A stretch of 64,000 bases of DNA from Oceanobacillus profundus (GCF_003515705.1 NZ_QWEH01000001.1:248001-312000), one strand, 5' to 3'; positions 52,014 through 61,878 are shown, numbered from the stretch's first letter. Notes: a model not told the origin generated them from the sequence alone. Translations and numbers: made by a program.

Positions 52014-54425
52014 TTGTTGACGTTGAACATCGCAATAATTATTCCTTTTATTGCAGCTGCACTAATTCCTTTAATTTACAAAAAAATCCCCAAATTCCAT
52101 ATTGGTTGGTTTGCTATTATCGTATCAGTGGTCTTATTTATTTATCTTGCCCGTTACATTCCTTCCATTGCCAATGGAAACGTAATTGAGAATACTGTTC
52201 ATTGGATTCCTGCATATGGTATTAACTTTACTGCGTATTTAGATGGGCTAAGCTTGATTCTAGCTCTGTTAATTACAGGTGTAGGGTCACTTGTGATATT
52301 GTATTCCATCTTCTATTTATCGTCCAAAGAGTCTCTTGGACATTTCTATACGTATCTTATGCTTTTCATGGGAGCGATGCTTGGGGTTGTGCTTTCCGAT
52401 AATATGATGGTTTTATATGTTTTCTGGGAACTGACCAGTATTTCTTCTTTCTTACTCATTGCATTCTGGTATCAACGCAAGCGGTCGAGGGATGGTGCGA
52501 GAAAATCCTTGCTCATTACCGTCGCGGGTGGATTTGCGATGCTTGTAGGATTTATTATGATTTATTCAATGACAGGCACATGGAGTATTCGTGAGGTGAT
52601 TGGGCTTGTAAGTGAGTTTTCCAACCACGCTTTGTTTATTCCAGCAATGATTTTGGTATTATTAGGAGCATTTACAAAGTCGGCGCAGTTTCCATTCCAT
52701 ATTTGGCTTCCAGATGCAATGGAAGCTCCAACGCCAGTCAGTGCTTATTTGCACTCAGCGACAATGGTTAAGGCGGGGATTTATTTAGTTGCACGCTTTA
52801 CTCCGATATTTGGTGGAGAGGTGAGCTGGTTCTGGCTTGTAACAGGTGTCGGTATCTTCACACTGTTTTGGGGTTCCTTTAATGCGGTTCGCCAAACAGA
52901 TCTTAAGGCATTGCTTGCATATTCAACAATTAGTCAGCTTGGTATGATTATGAGTATGTTTGGGATGGGTTCTGCAGCGCTGCATTTTGGCTATACTGTG
53001 GAATCGACTTTCTATACACAAGCAACTTTCGCAGCACTGTTTCACTTAGTGAATCACTCAACATTTAAAGGGGCGCTATTCATGGTCGTAGGGATTGTCG
53101 ACCATGAAGTGGGAACACGTGATATCCGTAGGCTTGGTGGGTTAATCACCTTAATGCCGATTACATTTACTTTTGCTACAATTGGAAGTTTCTCGATGGC
53201 TGGGTTACCGCTTTTCAATGGCTTCCTAAGTAAAGAAATGTTTTTTACTGCTGCTTTAAATATAAGTGAAGCTGGGTTTTTCTCACTAGATACATGGGGT
53301 GTTTTAATACCGATAATTGCATGGGTAGCGAGTATCTTTACTTTTGTCTATTCGATGATTATCGTTTTTCAAACATTCCTTGGGCCGTACCAGGAAGAGA
53401 AGCTGGAACATCCTGCACATGAACCTCCAATTGGTATGCTGGTTGCGCCTGGGATCTTGGCACTGCTTGTAGTTGGGCTATTCTTTGTTCCAAATCTGCT
53501 TGGAGATTATTTGCTGCGCCCAGCGATGGCTAGTATCTTCCCGACGCTTTCTGGTGAAGAATTAGGTGTGCCTATATACGCATGGCATGGCTGGGAGAGT
53601 CCAGAGTTATGGATGACAGTTGGGGTAGTTATCATCGGAGCATTGCTTTATATCTACCGCAAGTATTGGACTGGTGTATATCGCCTGTTTCCGGAAAAAT
53701 GGTCGTTTAACGTGTTCTATAGCTTTATCCTTGATTGGATGGAGGAACGATCGACAGCTATTACAAACAACTACATGACTGGATATCTTCGTGATTATCT
53801 AGTATATATTTACCTTTTCTTCATTGTCGCAATTGGGGGAACAATCCTTTACACTGGCGCGTATAGCTTTGATATTTCTGGTAATGCGCCGATTACGACA
53901 TTTGAAGCAATTATCGCTATCGTCATGATGATAGCTGCTATTTCGATTTTATTTGCTAAATCGAGACTGACTGCGATTTTGATCAATAGTATTCTTGGTT
54001 TTGGGGTAGCTGCTTTCTTCGTCCTTTTCCGGGCTCCGGATCTGGCATTAACGCAGCTTATCGTGGAGACTGTAACGACGGTGCTTTTCCTTGTTGCTTA
54101 TTATTTCCTGCCTGAATGGCAGAAAGAGGATGTGCCGCGCAGGTCAAGAAATGTAAATATCGTGATTTCGATTTTAGTTGGTGTTGTCTTTACCGTTATC
54201 GCGCTTGCAGTACAAAATGGAAGATTATTTGAAACAATCTCAGGTTATTTTGAAAACTCCTATGAATTAGCAGGTGGGAAAAACATTGTAAATGCAATCC
54301 TTGGTGATTTCCGCGCGTTTGATACAATGCTTGAAGTTGTTGTTCTCCTCATAGCTGGGATTGGTGTATACACATTCATCAAATTAAAAGCCAAAAAGGA
54401 GGATGAACACTTTGAAGATCAATAA
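52014..54425 (+). CDS. mrpA: Na+/H+ antiporter subunit MrpA
   Basis: 803-aa membrane protein, the largest Mrp subunit, homologous to complex I NuoL with a C-terminal MrpB-like domain. The conserved proton-path segments include VFWELTSISSFLLIAFWY, ESTF-region KSAQFPFHIWLPDAMEAPTPVSAYLHSATMVKAGIYLVAR and NHSTFKGALFMVVGIVDHEVGTRD. TTG 52014 is preferred because GGAGG (52002-52006) precedes it by 7 nt; GTG 51978 directly abuts AAGGAG. First gene of mrpABCDEFG. The complex exchanges Na+ for H+ and supports alkali and salt tolerance. Confidence 0.92.
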   Translation: MLTLNIAIIIPFIAAALIPLIYKKIPKFHIGWFAIIVSVVLFIYLARYIPSIANGNVIENTVHWIPAYGINFTAYLDGLSLILALLITGVGSLVILYSIFYLSSKESLGHFYTYLMLFMGAMLGVVLSDNMMVLYVFWELTSISSFLLIAFWYQRKRSRDGARKSLLITVAGGFAMLVGFIMIYSMTGTWSIREVIGLVSEFSNHALFIPAMILVLLGAFTKSAQFPFHIWLPDAMEAPTPVSAYLHSATMVKAGIYLVARFTPIFGGEVSWFWLVTGVGIFTLFWGSFNAVRQTDLKALLAYSTISQLGMIMSMFGMGSAALHFGYTVESTFYTQATFAALFHLVNHSTFKGALFMVVGIVDHEVGTRDIRRLGGLITLMPITFTFATIGSFSMAGLPLFNGFLSKEMFFTAALNISEAGFFSLDTWGVLIPIIAWVASIFTFVYSMIIVFQTFLGPYQEEKLEHPAHEPPIGMLVAPGILALLVVGLFFVPNLLGDYLLRPAMASIFPTLSGEELGVPIYAWHGWESPELWMTVGVVIIGALLYIYRKYWTGVYRLFPEKWSFNVFYSFILDWMEERSTAITNNYMTGYLRDYLVYIYLFFIVAIGGTILYTGAYSFDISGNAPITTFEAIIAIVMMIAAISILFAKSRLTAILINSILGFGVAAFFVLFRAPDLALTQLIVETVTTVLFLVAYYFLPEWQKEDVPRRSRNVNIVISILVGVVFTVIALAVQNGRLFETISGYFENSYELAGGKNIVNAILGDFRAFDTMLEVVVLLIAGIGVYTFIKLKAKKEDEHFEDQ

Positions 54426-54834
54426 TGTCATTTTACGAACAGTGGCTAAAATTGTTGTTTTCATTATCCTTACATTGGCAACGTACCTGTTTTTAGCAGG
54501 TCATAATAGTCCTGGTGGGGGATTTATCGGCGGACTTGTCCTCGCCTCGGCGCTCGTATTGCTTTTTATTGTGTACGATATCGAAACGGTTCAGAAAGCA
54601 ATTCCTGTTGACTTTAAGAAGGTTGCAGCTTTTGGTGCCTTTCTTTCCGTAGGAACTGGGTTTGGTGCTTTGATTTTTGACGTGCCATTTTTATCACAGT
54701 CTTTTGCCTATTTTAATCTCCCTTTCTTTGGGGAAACAGAACTTACAACTGTAACTATTTTTGAGGCTGGGGTAGCACTTGTCGTAGTAGGGGTAGTTGT
54801 AACGATTATTCTAAGTATTAGTGAGGATGTGTAA
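54412..54834 (+). CDS. mrpB: Na+/H+ antiporter subunit MrpB
   Basis: 140-aa subunit with four membrane segments and the MrpB signature LFLAGHNSPGGGFIGGLVLASAL. TTG 54412 sits 9 nt after AAAAAGGAGG; an in-frame ATG at 54403 directly abuts that site. It overlaps the mrpA stop (54423-54425), so translation is coupled. Confidence 0.9.
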   Translation: MKINNVILRTVAKIVVFIILTLATYLFLAGHNSPGGGFIGGLVLASALVLLFIVYDIETVQKAIPVDFKKVAAFGAFLSVGTGFGALIFDVPFLSQSFAYFNLPFFGETELTTVTIFEAGVALVVVGVVVTIILSISEDV

Positions 54835-54837
54835 TCT

Positions 54838-55179
54838 ATGGAGACATTAATAACCATCCTAACAGGTGTGTTAGTATCAGTTGCTACCTATTTGATTTTA
54901 TCTAGAAGTTTAATACGGGTTGTTTTGGGTACTGCTGTTCTCTCCCATGCAGCTCATTTATTGATTATGACAATGGGTGGTTTAAAAACCGGAGGTGTGC
55001 CAATCCTAGGAGGAGAAGATGGTGAAGCCTATGTTGACGCGCTCCCACAGGCGCTTATTCTAACGTCTATTGTTATTAGCTTTGCAGTAACTGCAATGTC
55101 ACTTGTTTTAGCTTACCGTACTTACCAGGCGACAGGGACAGATAAATTGAATGAAATGCGAGGGATAAAACATGAATAA
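54838..55179 (+). CDS. mrpC: Na+/H+ antiporter subunit MrpC
   Basis: 113-aa NuoK-like subunit with three membrane helices (VSVATYLILSRSLIRVVLGTAVLSHAAHLLIM; ALPQALILTSIVISFAVTAMSLVLAYR). ATG 54838 is 3 nt after the mrpB stop. Overlaps mrpD by 8 bp. Confidence 0.92.
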   Translation: METLITILTGVLVSVATYLILSRSLIRVVLGTAVLSHAAHLLIMTMGGLKTGGVPILGGEDGEAYVDALPQALILTSIVISFAVTAMSLVLAYRTYQATGTDKLNEMRGIKHE

Positions 55180-56650
55180 TTTGCTTGTCATGCCAATGGC
55201 TATCCCTGTCCTGGCGGGTATTCTTTTGATCTTCCTAAGGCCTTATGTAAAGGCGCAGCGGTGGATTAGTTTCTTTGTCATGATTGCGAATATCGGGATA
55301 TCTATTTATTTGTTAAATTGGATTCAGACAGATGGCGTACAGCGACTTGATTTTGGAGGCTGGCAGCCACCGTTTGGAATCTTGTTTGTTGCTGATTCGT
55401 TTTCCGTTATCTTAGTATTAACCACAAGTATCGTCACAGCCATCTGCTTACTATATGCTTTTTCGTCGGTGGAAAAGTCTTATGAAAATATGTTTTTCTA
55501 TTCGTTTGTAAACTTTTTAGTTGCGGGTGTGAACGGTTCATTCTTAACAGGCGATTTGTTTAACTTATATGTCTGCTTCGAGGTTATGCTTTTAGCTTCA
55601 TATGTGCTGATTGCCCTTGGAGGTAGAAAGGTACAATTGAGAGAATCGATGAAATACCTTGTGATTAATATTCTATCTTCCTGGTTCTTCTTAATTGCGA
55701 TTGCTTATTTATACGGTACGCTTGGAACGCTCAATATGGCGCATTTGTCCGAAAGAATTGCTGAGAGTGGGCAAACGCCTCTCTTAACCGTAATCAGTAT
55801 TGTCTTTTTAACGGTATTTGCTTTGAAATCAGGGCTCTTGCTTTATTTCTGGCTACCTGGATCATATAGTGTGCCGGCGACTGCTGTTTCGGCATTGTTC
55901 GGAGCATTGCTTACAAAAGTAGGTATTTATGTCATGATTCGGACGTTTACCTTATTGTTTTATCATGAACAACAAATTACCCATTTGTTAATTGGTATCT
56001 TGGCAGGATTAACCTTGATTGGTGGTAGTATTGGAGCGATAGCGTATAAAGATATTCGGCAAATTGTTGCATATAACGTTATCATTGCGGTTGGTTTTAT
56101 TCTGGTCGGACTTGCAGTAGCGACTCCAGAGGCGTTGGAAGGATCGATTTATTATTTAATGCATGACATGATTGTTAAAGCATTATTGTTCTTGCTTGCA
56201 GGAACGATGATTATTGTAACTGGTGAAACGCGAATTGATTATATGAGTGGTCTAATTCGCAATTATCCACTATTCGGCTGGATTTTCTTTATTGTTATGC
56301 TTTCTCTTGCTGGAGTTCCTCCGTTAAGTGGATTTATCGGAAAAGTGCTAGTAGGGCAAGGTGCGGTTAATAGTGGATCGTATATTTTGCTTGCTTTAGC
56401 GTTTATATCCAGTATTTTTGTTCTCTATTCCTTGCTGCGCGTCTTCTTAAACTGCTTTTGGGGAGAGACGATTATTAGTGAGGAAGATGAAATTCCAATG
56501 AAAAAAGGCTGGCTTATCCCATGTGTTCTGCTGACTGCGGGAACCGTTATTTTAGGATTGGCCGCTGAACCACTTGCAATTTATGTGCAAGATGCAGCGA
56601 ATACATTGATGAATCCCCAAATTTATATTGATGCGGTTTTAAATGATTAA
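55172..56650 (+). CDS. mrpD: Na+/H+ antiporter subunit MrpD
   Basis: 492-aa NuoN/NuoM-like subunit with about 14 helices. Typical segments: FFYSFVNFLVAGVNGSFLTGDLFNLYVCFEVMLLASYVLIALGG, KSGLLLYFWLPGSYSVPATAVSALFGALLTKVGIY and MHDMIVKALLFLLAGTMI, with the ion-path Glu and Lys residues in place. ATG 55172 overlaps mrpC. Confidence 0.93.
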   Translation: MNNLLVMPMAIPVLAGILLIFLRPYVKAQRWISFFVMIANIGISIYLLNWIQTDGVQRLDFGGWQPPFGILFVADSFSVILVLTTSIVTAICLLYAFSSVEKSYENMFFYSFVNFLVAGVNGSFLTGDLFNLYVCFEVMLLASYVLIALGGRKVQLRESMKYLVINILSSWFFLIAIAYLYGTLGTLNMAHLSERIAESGQTPLLTVISIVFLTVFALKSGLLLYFWLPGSYSVPATAVSALFGALLTKVGIYVMIRTFTLLFYHEQQITHLLIGILAGLTLIGGSIGAIAYKDIRQIVAYNVIIAVGFILVGLAVATPEALEGSIYYLMHDMIVKALLFLLAGTMIIVTGETRIDYMSGLIRNYPLFGWIFFIVMLSLAGVPPLSGFIGKVLVGQGAVNSGSYILLALAFISSIFVLYSLLRVFLNCFWGETIISEEDEIPMKKGWLIPCVLLTAGTVILGLAAEPLAIYVQDAANTLMNPQIYIDAVLND

Positions 56651-56697
56651 CCAATTACTAAGAAGTCGTTCATACTACAAGAGGAGGTGGATTTAGA

Positions 56698-57180
56698 ATG
56701 CCCGCCCAATTTTTATTAAACGTGTTTATCGCAGTGCTTTGGACATTAATTAGTGATGAAACAGAATTGAAATTTACAACGTTAGTGACAGGGTATTTGG
56801 TTGGGATTGTTATCGTTTTTCTGATGCACCGTTTCTTTGGACAACGCTTCTACCTCACTCGGTTTTTTGCATTGGTTAAGCTAATCCTAATTTTTAATCG
56901 TGAATTATTCCATTCAACAATACTTGTTATTAGACATATTCTAAGTCCAAAAATTAAAATTAAGCCCGGGATATTCAAATACGAAACAGTCTTAAAAGGG
57001 GAATGGGAAGTAACTGCTCTCGCCCTATTATTGACATTAACACCAGGGTCGGTCGTAATGGAAGTGAACCCGGAAGGAGATACTTTTTATATTCATGGAA
57101 TGGATGTGGAAGAATCGAAAGATATGCTGATTACATCCTTAGGTAAATTTGAGAAAGCGATTATGGAGGTGACGAGGTAA
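56698..57180 (+). CDS. mrpE: Na+/H+ antiporter subunit MrpE
   Basis: 160-aa subunit with two or three N-terminal hydrophobic segments and the MrpE signature LTLTPGSVVMEVNPEGDTFYIHGMD near the end. ATG 56698 has AGAGGAGGTG upstream. It is separated from mrpD by 47 bp, the longest gap in the operon. Its stop overlaps the first base of mrpF. Confidence 0.92.
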   Translation: MPAQFLLNVFIAVLWTLISDETELKFTTLVTGYLVGIVIVFLMHRFFGQRFYLTRFFALVKLILIFNRELFHSTILVIRHILSPKIKIKPGIFKYETVLKGEWEVTALALLLTLTPGSVVMEVNPEGDTFYIHGMDVEESKDMLITSLGKFEKAIMEVTR

Positions 57181-57464
57181 TGATTGAAGTGATGCTTATC
57201 ACGGCTTTATCACTTTACGGAATCGCAATTGCGATAAGTGCTTATCGAATCGTCATCGGTCCAAGTCTGCCAGATCGTGTTGTTGCTCTGGATATGATTG
57301 GAGTAATGCTCGTATCCAGTATCGCGGTTATATCCGTATTGCTAGGGACCACGGCTTTTTTAGAGGTAATTCTTATTTTAGCGATTTTAGCGTTTATTAG
57401 TACGATTGCCTTCTCCAAATATATCGAGAGGGGTGTTATCATTGAACGTAAACGAGATAAGTGA
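57180..57464 (+). CDS. mrpF: Na+/H+ antiporter subunit MrpF
   Basis: 94-aa subunit with three helices; RIVIGPSLPDRVVALDMIGVMLV is the MrpF signature and contains the conserved Asp. ATG 57180 shares one base with the mrpE stop. Overlaps mrpG. Confidence 0.92.
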   Translation: MIEVMLITALSLYGIAIAISAYRIVIGPSLPDRVVALDMIGVMLVSSIAVISVLLGTTAFLEVILILAILAFISTIAFSKYIERGVIIERKRDK

Positions 57465-57825
57465 ATTTATTGCTGCTGTATTAATGCTGGCGGGATCCAT
57501 AATGGCTGTCATAAGTGCTGTTGGAATTATTCGCTTTCCTGACGTCTATACACGTTCACATGCTGGGACGAAAAGTTCAACGTTAGCTGTGCTATTGACA
57601 TTACTCGGTGCATTTCTATACTTTGCGATAGCTGAAGCGTTTGTAAGTGTCAGGCTTTTATTGGGGATTCTTTTTGTATTCCTGACAGCCCCGGTAGCGG
57701 GTCACTTAATCATTAGAGCTGCTTACCGAGCGCATGTTGAAATGGCAGACATTACGATAGAAGATGAGTTGAAGGAAGTTATTTCGCAAAAAGAAGAAGA
57801 GAAGGATCAGTCCCATTTGCGTTAA
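57442..57825 (+). CDS. mrpG: Na+/H+ antiporter subunit MrpG
   Basis: 127-aa subunit with three helices and the MrpG motif AVGIIRFPDVYTRSHAGTKSSTLAVLLTLLGAF. TTG 57442 is preferred, with GAGAGGGGTG upstream; ATG 57406 lies deep inside mrpF. A charged C-terminal tail (ELKEVISQKEEEKDQ) is cytoplasmic. Last gene of the operon. Confidence 0.9.
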   Translation: MNVNEISEFIAAVLMLAGSIMAVISAVGIIRFPDVYTRSHAGTKSSTLAVLLTLLGAFLYFAIAEAFVSVRLLLGILFVFLTAPVAGHLIIRAAYRAHVEMADITIEDELKEVISQKEEEKDQSHLR

Positions 57826-57859
57826 CTGTTCGAGACCTTTATGCATAAATCATTTAAAA

Positions 57860-57903
57860 TAAGGCGTCTGATGCACTTGTGTGTGCTTCGGGTGCCCTTT
57901 TCT
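57860..57903 (+). terminator. Terminator of the mrp operon
   Basis: Imperfect hairpin pairing GGCGTC...GCAC with GTGC...GGGTGCC (about 57862-57896), followed by CTTTTCTTTG. Confidence 0.65.
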
Positions 57904-58092
57904 TTGTTTTATTAGAAAATAGGCTATAAAGTGGCTTAAAACACGTTCTAGGATAATCTAGAGGTTTATTTGGTTAGAGCCTTTGATTCAGCACCTTGAA
58001 AAAACATTTGTGAATCACTATTTGGTAAAAAAAGAATAGTGATTATAGTATACTAGTCCATAAGAAGAGAAACAGATTGGAGAATGATTTGT

Positions 58093-58731
58093 ATGGGTGA
58101 ACGTTTCAAAATTCAACGTCCAAAGCTATCGGGAGCATTACAGGAAAAGGTATTTCAGTATGATGAAGAAATATATTATAACCGGTGTATCATTAAAGAT
58201 TGTCACATTGATGGTGAAGGGATTGAAAGCATTCGATGTGACGAAGTTATTTTTAAAAATGTTACCTTTGATGCGCTGTCTTTTCGTAAAGCAGATTTAC
58301 TAGACTGTGTTTTTGACCATTGTGATTTAGCAAACGCTGACTTCAGTGAAGGAAGTATTCATCGAGTAGAATTCAAGGATTCTAAGCTAATAGGGAGTAA
58401 CTTTGCTGACGCTTCGTTGGAAAATGTATTGTTTGTCTCTTGTCTAACAAAACTGAGTACATTTGGTTTTGCGAATTTGAAACAGGTAGCGTTTCAAAGC
58501 AGTTCGTTAAACAGTGCTGATTTTTATGAATGCAATTTTCAGCGTGTGGCATTTACGGAATGTAATTTGGATGAAGTAAACTTTGCGAATACATCTTTAA
58601 AGGGAGTTGACCTAAGTACATGCACCTTTGAAGGGCTTCAAGTGACATGGGATAGCTTGCCTGGATGTATCGTTACAGAAGAACAAGCATTAGCCTTTGC
58701 GCGTGTGATTGGACTAGAAATAAAGGTATAA
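58093..58731 (+). CDS. Pentapeptide-repeat protein
   Basis: 212-aa protein made mostly of A(D/N)LxX-type pentapeptide repeats from about residue 40 to 180 (ADLLD, CVFDH, CDLAN, ADFSE, SNFAD, ASLEN, ADFYE, VNFAN, TSLKG, VDLST), which predicts a right-handed quadrilateral beta-helix. A short C-terminal helix (EEQALAFARVIGLEI) could form the dimer contact. Size and layout resemble Qnr/MfpA-like DNA-gyrase-protecting proteins, but that function is unproven. ATG 58093 has GGAGA upstream; ATG 58084 overlaps it. Confidence 0.85.
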   Translation: MGERFKIQRPKLSGALQEKVFQYDEEIYYNRCIIKDCHIDGEGIESIRCDEVIFKNVTFDALSFRKADLLDCVFDHCDLANADFSEGSIHRVEFKDSKLIGSNFADASLENVLFVSCLTKLSTFGFANLKQVAFQSSSLNSADFYECNFQRVAFTECNLDEVNFANTSLKGVDLSTCTFEGLQVTWDSLPGCIVTEEQALAFARVIGLEIKV

Positions 58732-58747
58732 CATTAGGAAAAGAAGG

Positions 58748-59551
58748 GTGGACACAACCTTCATGAATCAAGTGAGAAAGCGATGTGCAGTTATTGCGAA
58801 GCATCGATTATTTCGAAATAGCATTATCGGATTAATTATTTTGAATGCGATATTAGTTGGTCTTGAGACATATCCATACTTTATAGTAAACTATGCAACA
58901 ATCTTATACATAGCTGATCAAGTATTGCTTTGGGTTTTTACGGTAGAAATTCTCATTCGATTAACTGGGAGTAATTCCATTCGATCATTTTTTCGAGAGC
59001 CATGGAATCTATTTGATTTTGTCATTATTCTAGGGGGACATGTATTAATTGGGGCACATTATGTTACGGTATTAAGGATTTTACGCGTATTGCGTGTTTT
59101 GAGAGCCATTTCGGTTATTCCATCCCTTCGAAAGATGGTAAATGCGCTGCTCCTTACGATCCCATCAATGGGGACGATTTTGCTATTGCTTGGTATTTTC
59201 TTTTATATTTATGCTGTTATTGGCACAATGCTATTTCAAACGACTGCTCCAGAATATTTTGGAACCCTGCATGACACGTTGCTAACGCTTTTTCAACTGT
59301 TAACACTTGATTCCTGGTCAAGTGGTGTCATGCGACCGCTATTAACAGCAGAGCCGTTTGCATGGGTATACTTTTTTTCCTTTGTTATCATTGGTGCGTT
59401 TGTAATCATTAACCTCTTCGTTGGAGTGGTTGTTAATAACGTTGAGGAGGCAAACCGGGAGGAGACACCTTCACCGACTGATGAAAAGCTAGCCGAGATG
59501 CAAAAGGAGCTGCAGGATATTAAAAAGCTACTGGAAAAGAAGTCTGGGTAA
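58748..59551 (+). CDS. Voltage-gated ion channel, NaChBac (BacNaV) type, variant filter
   Basis: 267-aa one-domain six-helix channel. Helices S1-S4 occupy about residues 20-135. S4 has repeating arginines every third residue (LRILRVLRVLRAI). S5, the pore loop and S6 (FVIINLFVGVVVNNVEEAN) follow, with a C-terminal coiled coil (AEMQKELQDIKKLLEKK) that would drive tetramer assembly. The selectivity filter reads TLDSWSS (Asp188) where NaChBac has TLESWAS. GTG 58748 with AGGAAAAG upstream is used; ATG 58763 is an alternative. Na+ conductance is likely; the Asp may shift selectivity toward Ca2+. Confidence 0.88.
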   Translation: MDTTFMNQVRKRCAVIAKHRLFRNSIIGLIILNAILVGLETYPYFIVNYATILYIADQVLLWVFTVEILIRLTGSNSIRSFFREPWNLFDFVIILGGHVLIGAHYVTVLRILRVLRVLRAISVIPSLRKMVNALLLTIPSMGTILLLLGIFFYIYAVIGTMLFQTTAPEYFGTLHDTLLTLFQLLTLDSWSSGVMRPLLTAEPFAWVYFFSFVIIGAFVIINLFVGVVVNNVEEANREETPSPTDEKLAEMQKELQDIKKLLEKKSG

Positions 59552-59576
59552 GTGGTTGTGGTCTTACAATGTAAAG

Positions 59577-59616
59577 CAAGCCTGATCCTATAAAAAGGAT
59601 GCAGGCTTGTTGTTTA
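59577..59616. terminator. Terminator between the channel gene and the convergent oxidoreductase
   Basis: CAAGCCTG-ATCC (59577-59588) pairs with GGAT-g-CAGGCTTG (59597-59609), T-rich on the plus side. It abuts the stop codon of the minus-strand gene. Confidence 0.8.
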
Positions 59617-60633
59617 TTTATCCATTAGCTCAGCGACGATTTCATAAGAGCGCAGGCGATCTTCTAGATGGTAAATCTGTGAGCTGATAATCATTTCATC
59701 AGCTCCAGTTGCTTCTTGGAAGGCAATTAATCCTTTCTTTACTGTGTCGGGACTACCGACAATTGTTGTACGAGGATCGAGTGATTCTTCTACCGCTGCT
59801 TTTTCCATTGGTGACCAAATTTCATCGATATTATCAATTGGCGGCTGCAGTTTCTTTTGCTCACCACGTCTCAGGTTTAGAAACTGCATACGATGCGAAC
59901 TAGCTAGATACTGAGCCTTTTCATCTGTTTCAGCTGCAATGACATTTACACCAACCATTGCATACGGCCTTTGCATCACATCCGAAGGTTGGAAACGATC
60001 ACGATACAGCTGTAAAGCTGGGATGGTATATGCTGGTGCAAAATGACTGGCAAAAGAGAAGGGCAATCCCTTTTGGGCAGCAAGTCGTGCACTAAAATCA
60101 CTGGAACCAAGCAACCAAATTGGAATCGAGAGCCCTTGTCCAGGAACCGCTCGAACACGTGATACTGGTTCTTCTGAAAAATAATCCTGCAGCTCGTTCA
60201 CTTGCATTGGGAAGTCCTCTGGTCCCATATTCAAGGTCCGGCGCAATGCGTAAGCTGTTGCTTGATCGCTTCCGGGTGCACGACCTAGTCCAAGATCGAT
60301 TCGCCCGGGGAATAAAGATTCTAGCGTGCCGAATTGCTCCGCGATGACGAGGGTTGCATGGTTCGGAAGCATGACACCACCTGCACCTACGCGAATATGC
60401 TTTGTATTTCCAGCGATATGGCCGATGAGCACGGACGTTGCTGAGCTAGCAATGCCCGGCATATTATGGTGCTCTGCTAGCCAGAAGCGGTTAAATCCCC
60501 ACTTTTCCACATGCTGAGCAAGTTTGACACTCTCTTTAAAGGACGCAGTAGCATCACTTCCTTCTGTTATTGGTGCTAAATCAAGTACAGACAAAGGAAT
60601 ATTATTAAACGTATTTGTAGGATGCGCAGTCAA
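59614..60633 (-). CDS. LLM-class flavin-dependent oxidoreductase
   Basis: 339-aa luciferase-like monooxygenase of the MsnO8/YvbT group. N-terminal [10 protein letters not shown], then [25 protein letters not shown] (flavin-binding EHH), [41 protein letters not shown] and a C-terminal [11 protein letters not shown] are all family marks. TTG at 60633 is preceded by GGAGGG; the upstream in-frame extension to 60699 has no ribosome site. Substrate unknown. Monocistronic. Confidence 0.88.
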   Translation of the reverse strand: MTAHPTNTFNNIPLSVLDLAPITEGSDATASFKESVKLAQHVEKWGFNRFWLAEHHNMPGIASSATSVLIGHIAGNTKHIRVGAGGVMLPNHATLVIAEQFGTLESLFPGRIDLGLGRAPGSDQATAYALRRTLNMGPEDFPMQVNELQDYFSEEPVSRVRAVPGQGLSIPIWLLGSSDFSARLAAQKGLPFSFASHFAPAYTIPALQLYRDRFQPSDVMQRPYAMVGVNVIAAETDEKAQYLASSHRMQFLNLRRGEQKKLQPPIDNIDEIWSPMEKAAVEESLDPRTTIVGSPDTVKKGLIAFQEATGADEMIISSQIYHLEDRLRSYEIVAELMDK

Positions 60634-60744
60634 AATTTTCCCTCCTAGATATATGGTTATTAGTAAGAAATGATAAGTGTTTTTAGGAGGATAGTCCAAT
60701 AATTAGCTTGTTATGGATAATTTATCGAATGCGAAAAACAAAAA

Positions 60745-60787
60745 GAACAAAACAGATGTTGGGAATCGTAAAATATCTGTTTTGTTC
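60745..60787 (-). terminator. Terminator downstream of the SEC-C gene
   Basis: Perfect 13-bp inverted repeat GAACAAAACAGAT (60745-60757) and complement (60775-60787). On the minus strand it is followed by a T-rich tract, so it ends the SEC-C transcript. Confidence 0.82.
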
Positions 60788-60852
60788 TTAAAATAATCCT
60801 TCGGTTCATCTTGTTTTAGCATTTGCATGCTATGTACACCATTGTTGATTCG

Positions 60853-61878
60853 TCATTCACTTTTGTTCATTAGCTGCTTCCATTCGCTATCCAACACTTT
60901 TGTAAGCTTTCGATAATTGGAAGAAACGGTTGTAGCAGTTGTCTCATACTCCTTGGCGAGCCGACTTTGGGTAGCGGGCTCTTCCTGAAACTTATCCTGT
61001 ACAAAGTAGTCGAGTGCCGCAGCGTAGGAACCGAGTTTTTTAAATGTTGGATTCTCGTTGGAGCAGTAAATGTTCCAGAGCTTAACACCAATTGAGATAA
61101 TTTGTTCATCCATTCCTTTTTCCTGCATCTGCTTTTCGAATAGTTCTGCAACCTTTTCCTGTGCTGGATTTGGCCACTCAAATTTAGGGTCTTCATATAC
61201 TAGGATATCAGCTAAAAGGGCTGGGAAGTTTTCTGCTAGACCGCCTTCCATACGAGCGTAAGATTTGGTCATCGCTATAATTTTCTCCCTGTCTTTATCA
61301 AATAATTCCACCATTGTAAACAGGAAGTTGTGATAACCGACATATGGAACGGTAACGCCAATAGCTAGATTTCCTGCTTTAAAGTCATCCTCTTCCGTAA
61401 ACGGAATGATATAGTTTTCATCTGTTAAGACATCACGCAAATGAGCCTGCTGTGCTTCTTTATCAATGGTAAGAATGTCGAATATACTTGGAACCGTGTT
61501 TGCCCAGGCTGCGAATGTATTTTTTGTATTTGTGTATCTCATTTTTGATTCCTGTTTTTGATAAAATGTTGCAAAAATCGTTTGGCCATTCTTCAAAAAT
61601 GGAAGATTCGGTATCGCCCAAAACGTTAGACCTGCCATGTAAATCTTGGATAGTTCCTCATTTTCTCCAATGAATGGCTGAGGATATCGTAGAGTTAGCT
61701 CCTCTAGTTCTGATTCGTATTGTTGCATGGCGAAGGAAATTAGTTTTATATGGAAATTCTCTAATTCCGAATTGTAAACTTCAGGACTTATTGTAGTAAC
61801 ATTTGAAGATCCGCAGCATTTTTTGTATTTTTTGCCACTGCCACATGTACATGGATCATTTCTTTTTGGCTTGTTCAA
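60853..61878 (-). CDS. SEC-C motif protein of unknown function
   Basis: 341-aa protein. The N-terminal SEC-C zinc motif is complete (NDPCTCGSGKKYKKCC; Cys10, Cys12, Cys21, Cys22), as at the end of SecA and in many stand-alone proteins. The rest is mostly helical with no recognised enzyme motif; the last 60 residues (QSRLAKEYETTATTVSSNYRKL) look like a helix-turn-helix segment. TTG at 61878 has AAGGGG upstream. It might bind ribosomes or nucleic acid through the zinc motif, but this is conjecture. Confidence 0.78.
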   Translation of the reverse strand: MNKPKRNDPCTCGSGKKYKKCCGSSNVTTISPEVYNSELENFHIKLISFAMQQYESELEELTLRYPQPFIGENEELSKIYMAGLTFWAIPNLPFLKNGQTIFATFYQKQESKMRYTNTKNTFAAWANTVPSIFDILTIDKEAQQAHLRDVLTDENYIIPFTEEDDFKAGNLAIGVTVPYVGYHNFLFTMVELFDKDREKIIAMTKSYARMEGGLAENFPALLADILVYEDPKFEWPNPAQEKVAELFEKQMQEKGMDEQIISIGVKLWNIYCSNENPTFKKLGSYAAALDYFVQDKFQEEPATQSRLAKEYETTATTVSSNYRKLTKVLDSEWKQLMNKSE

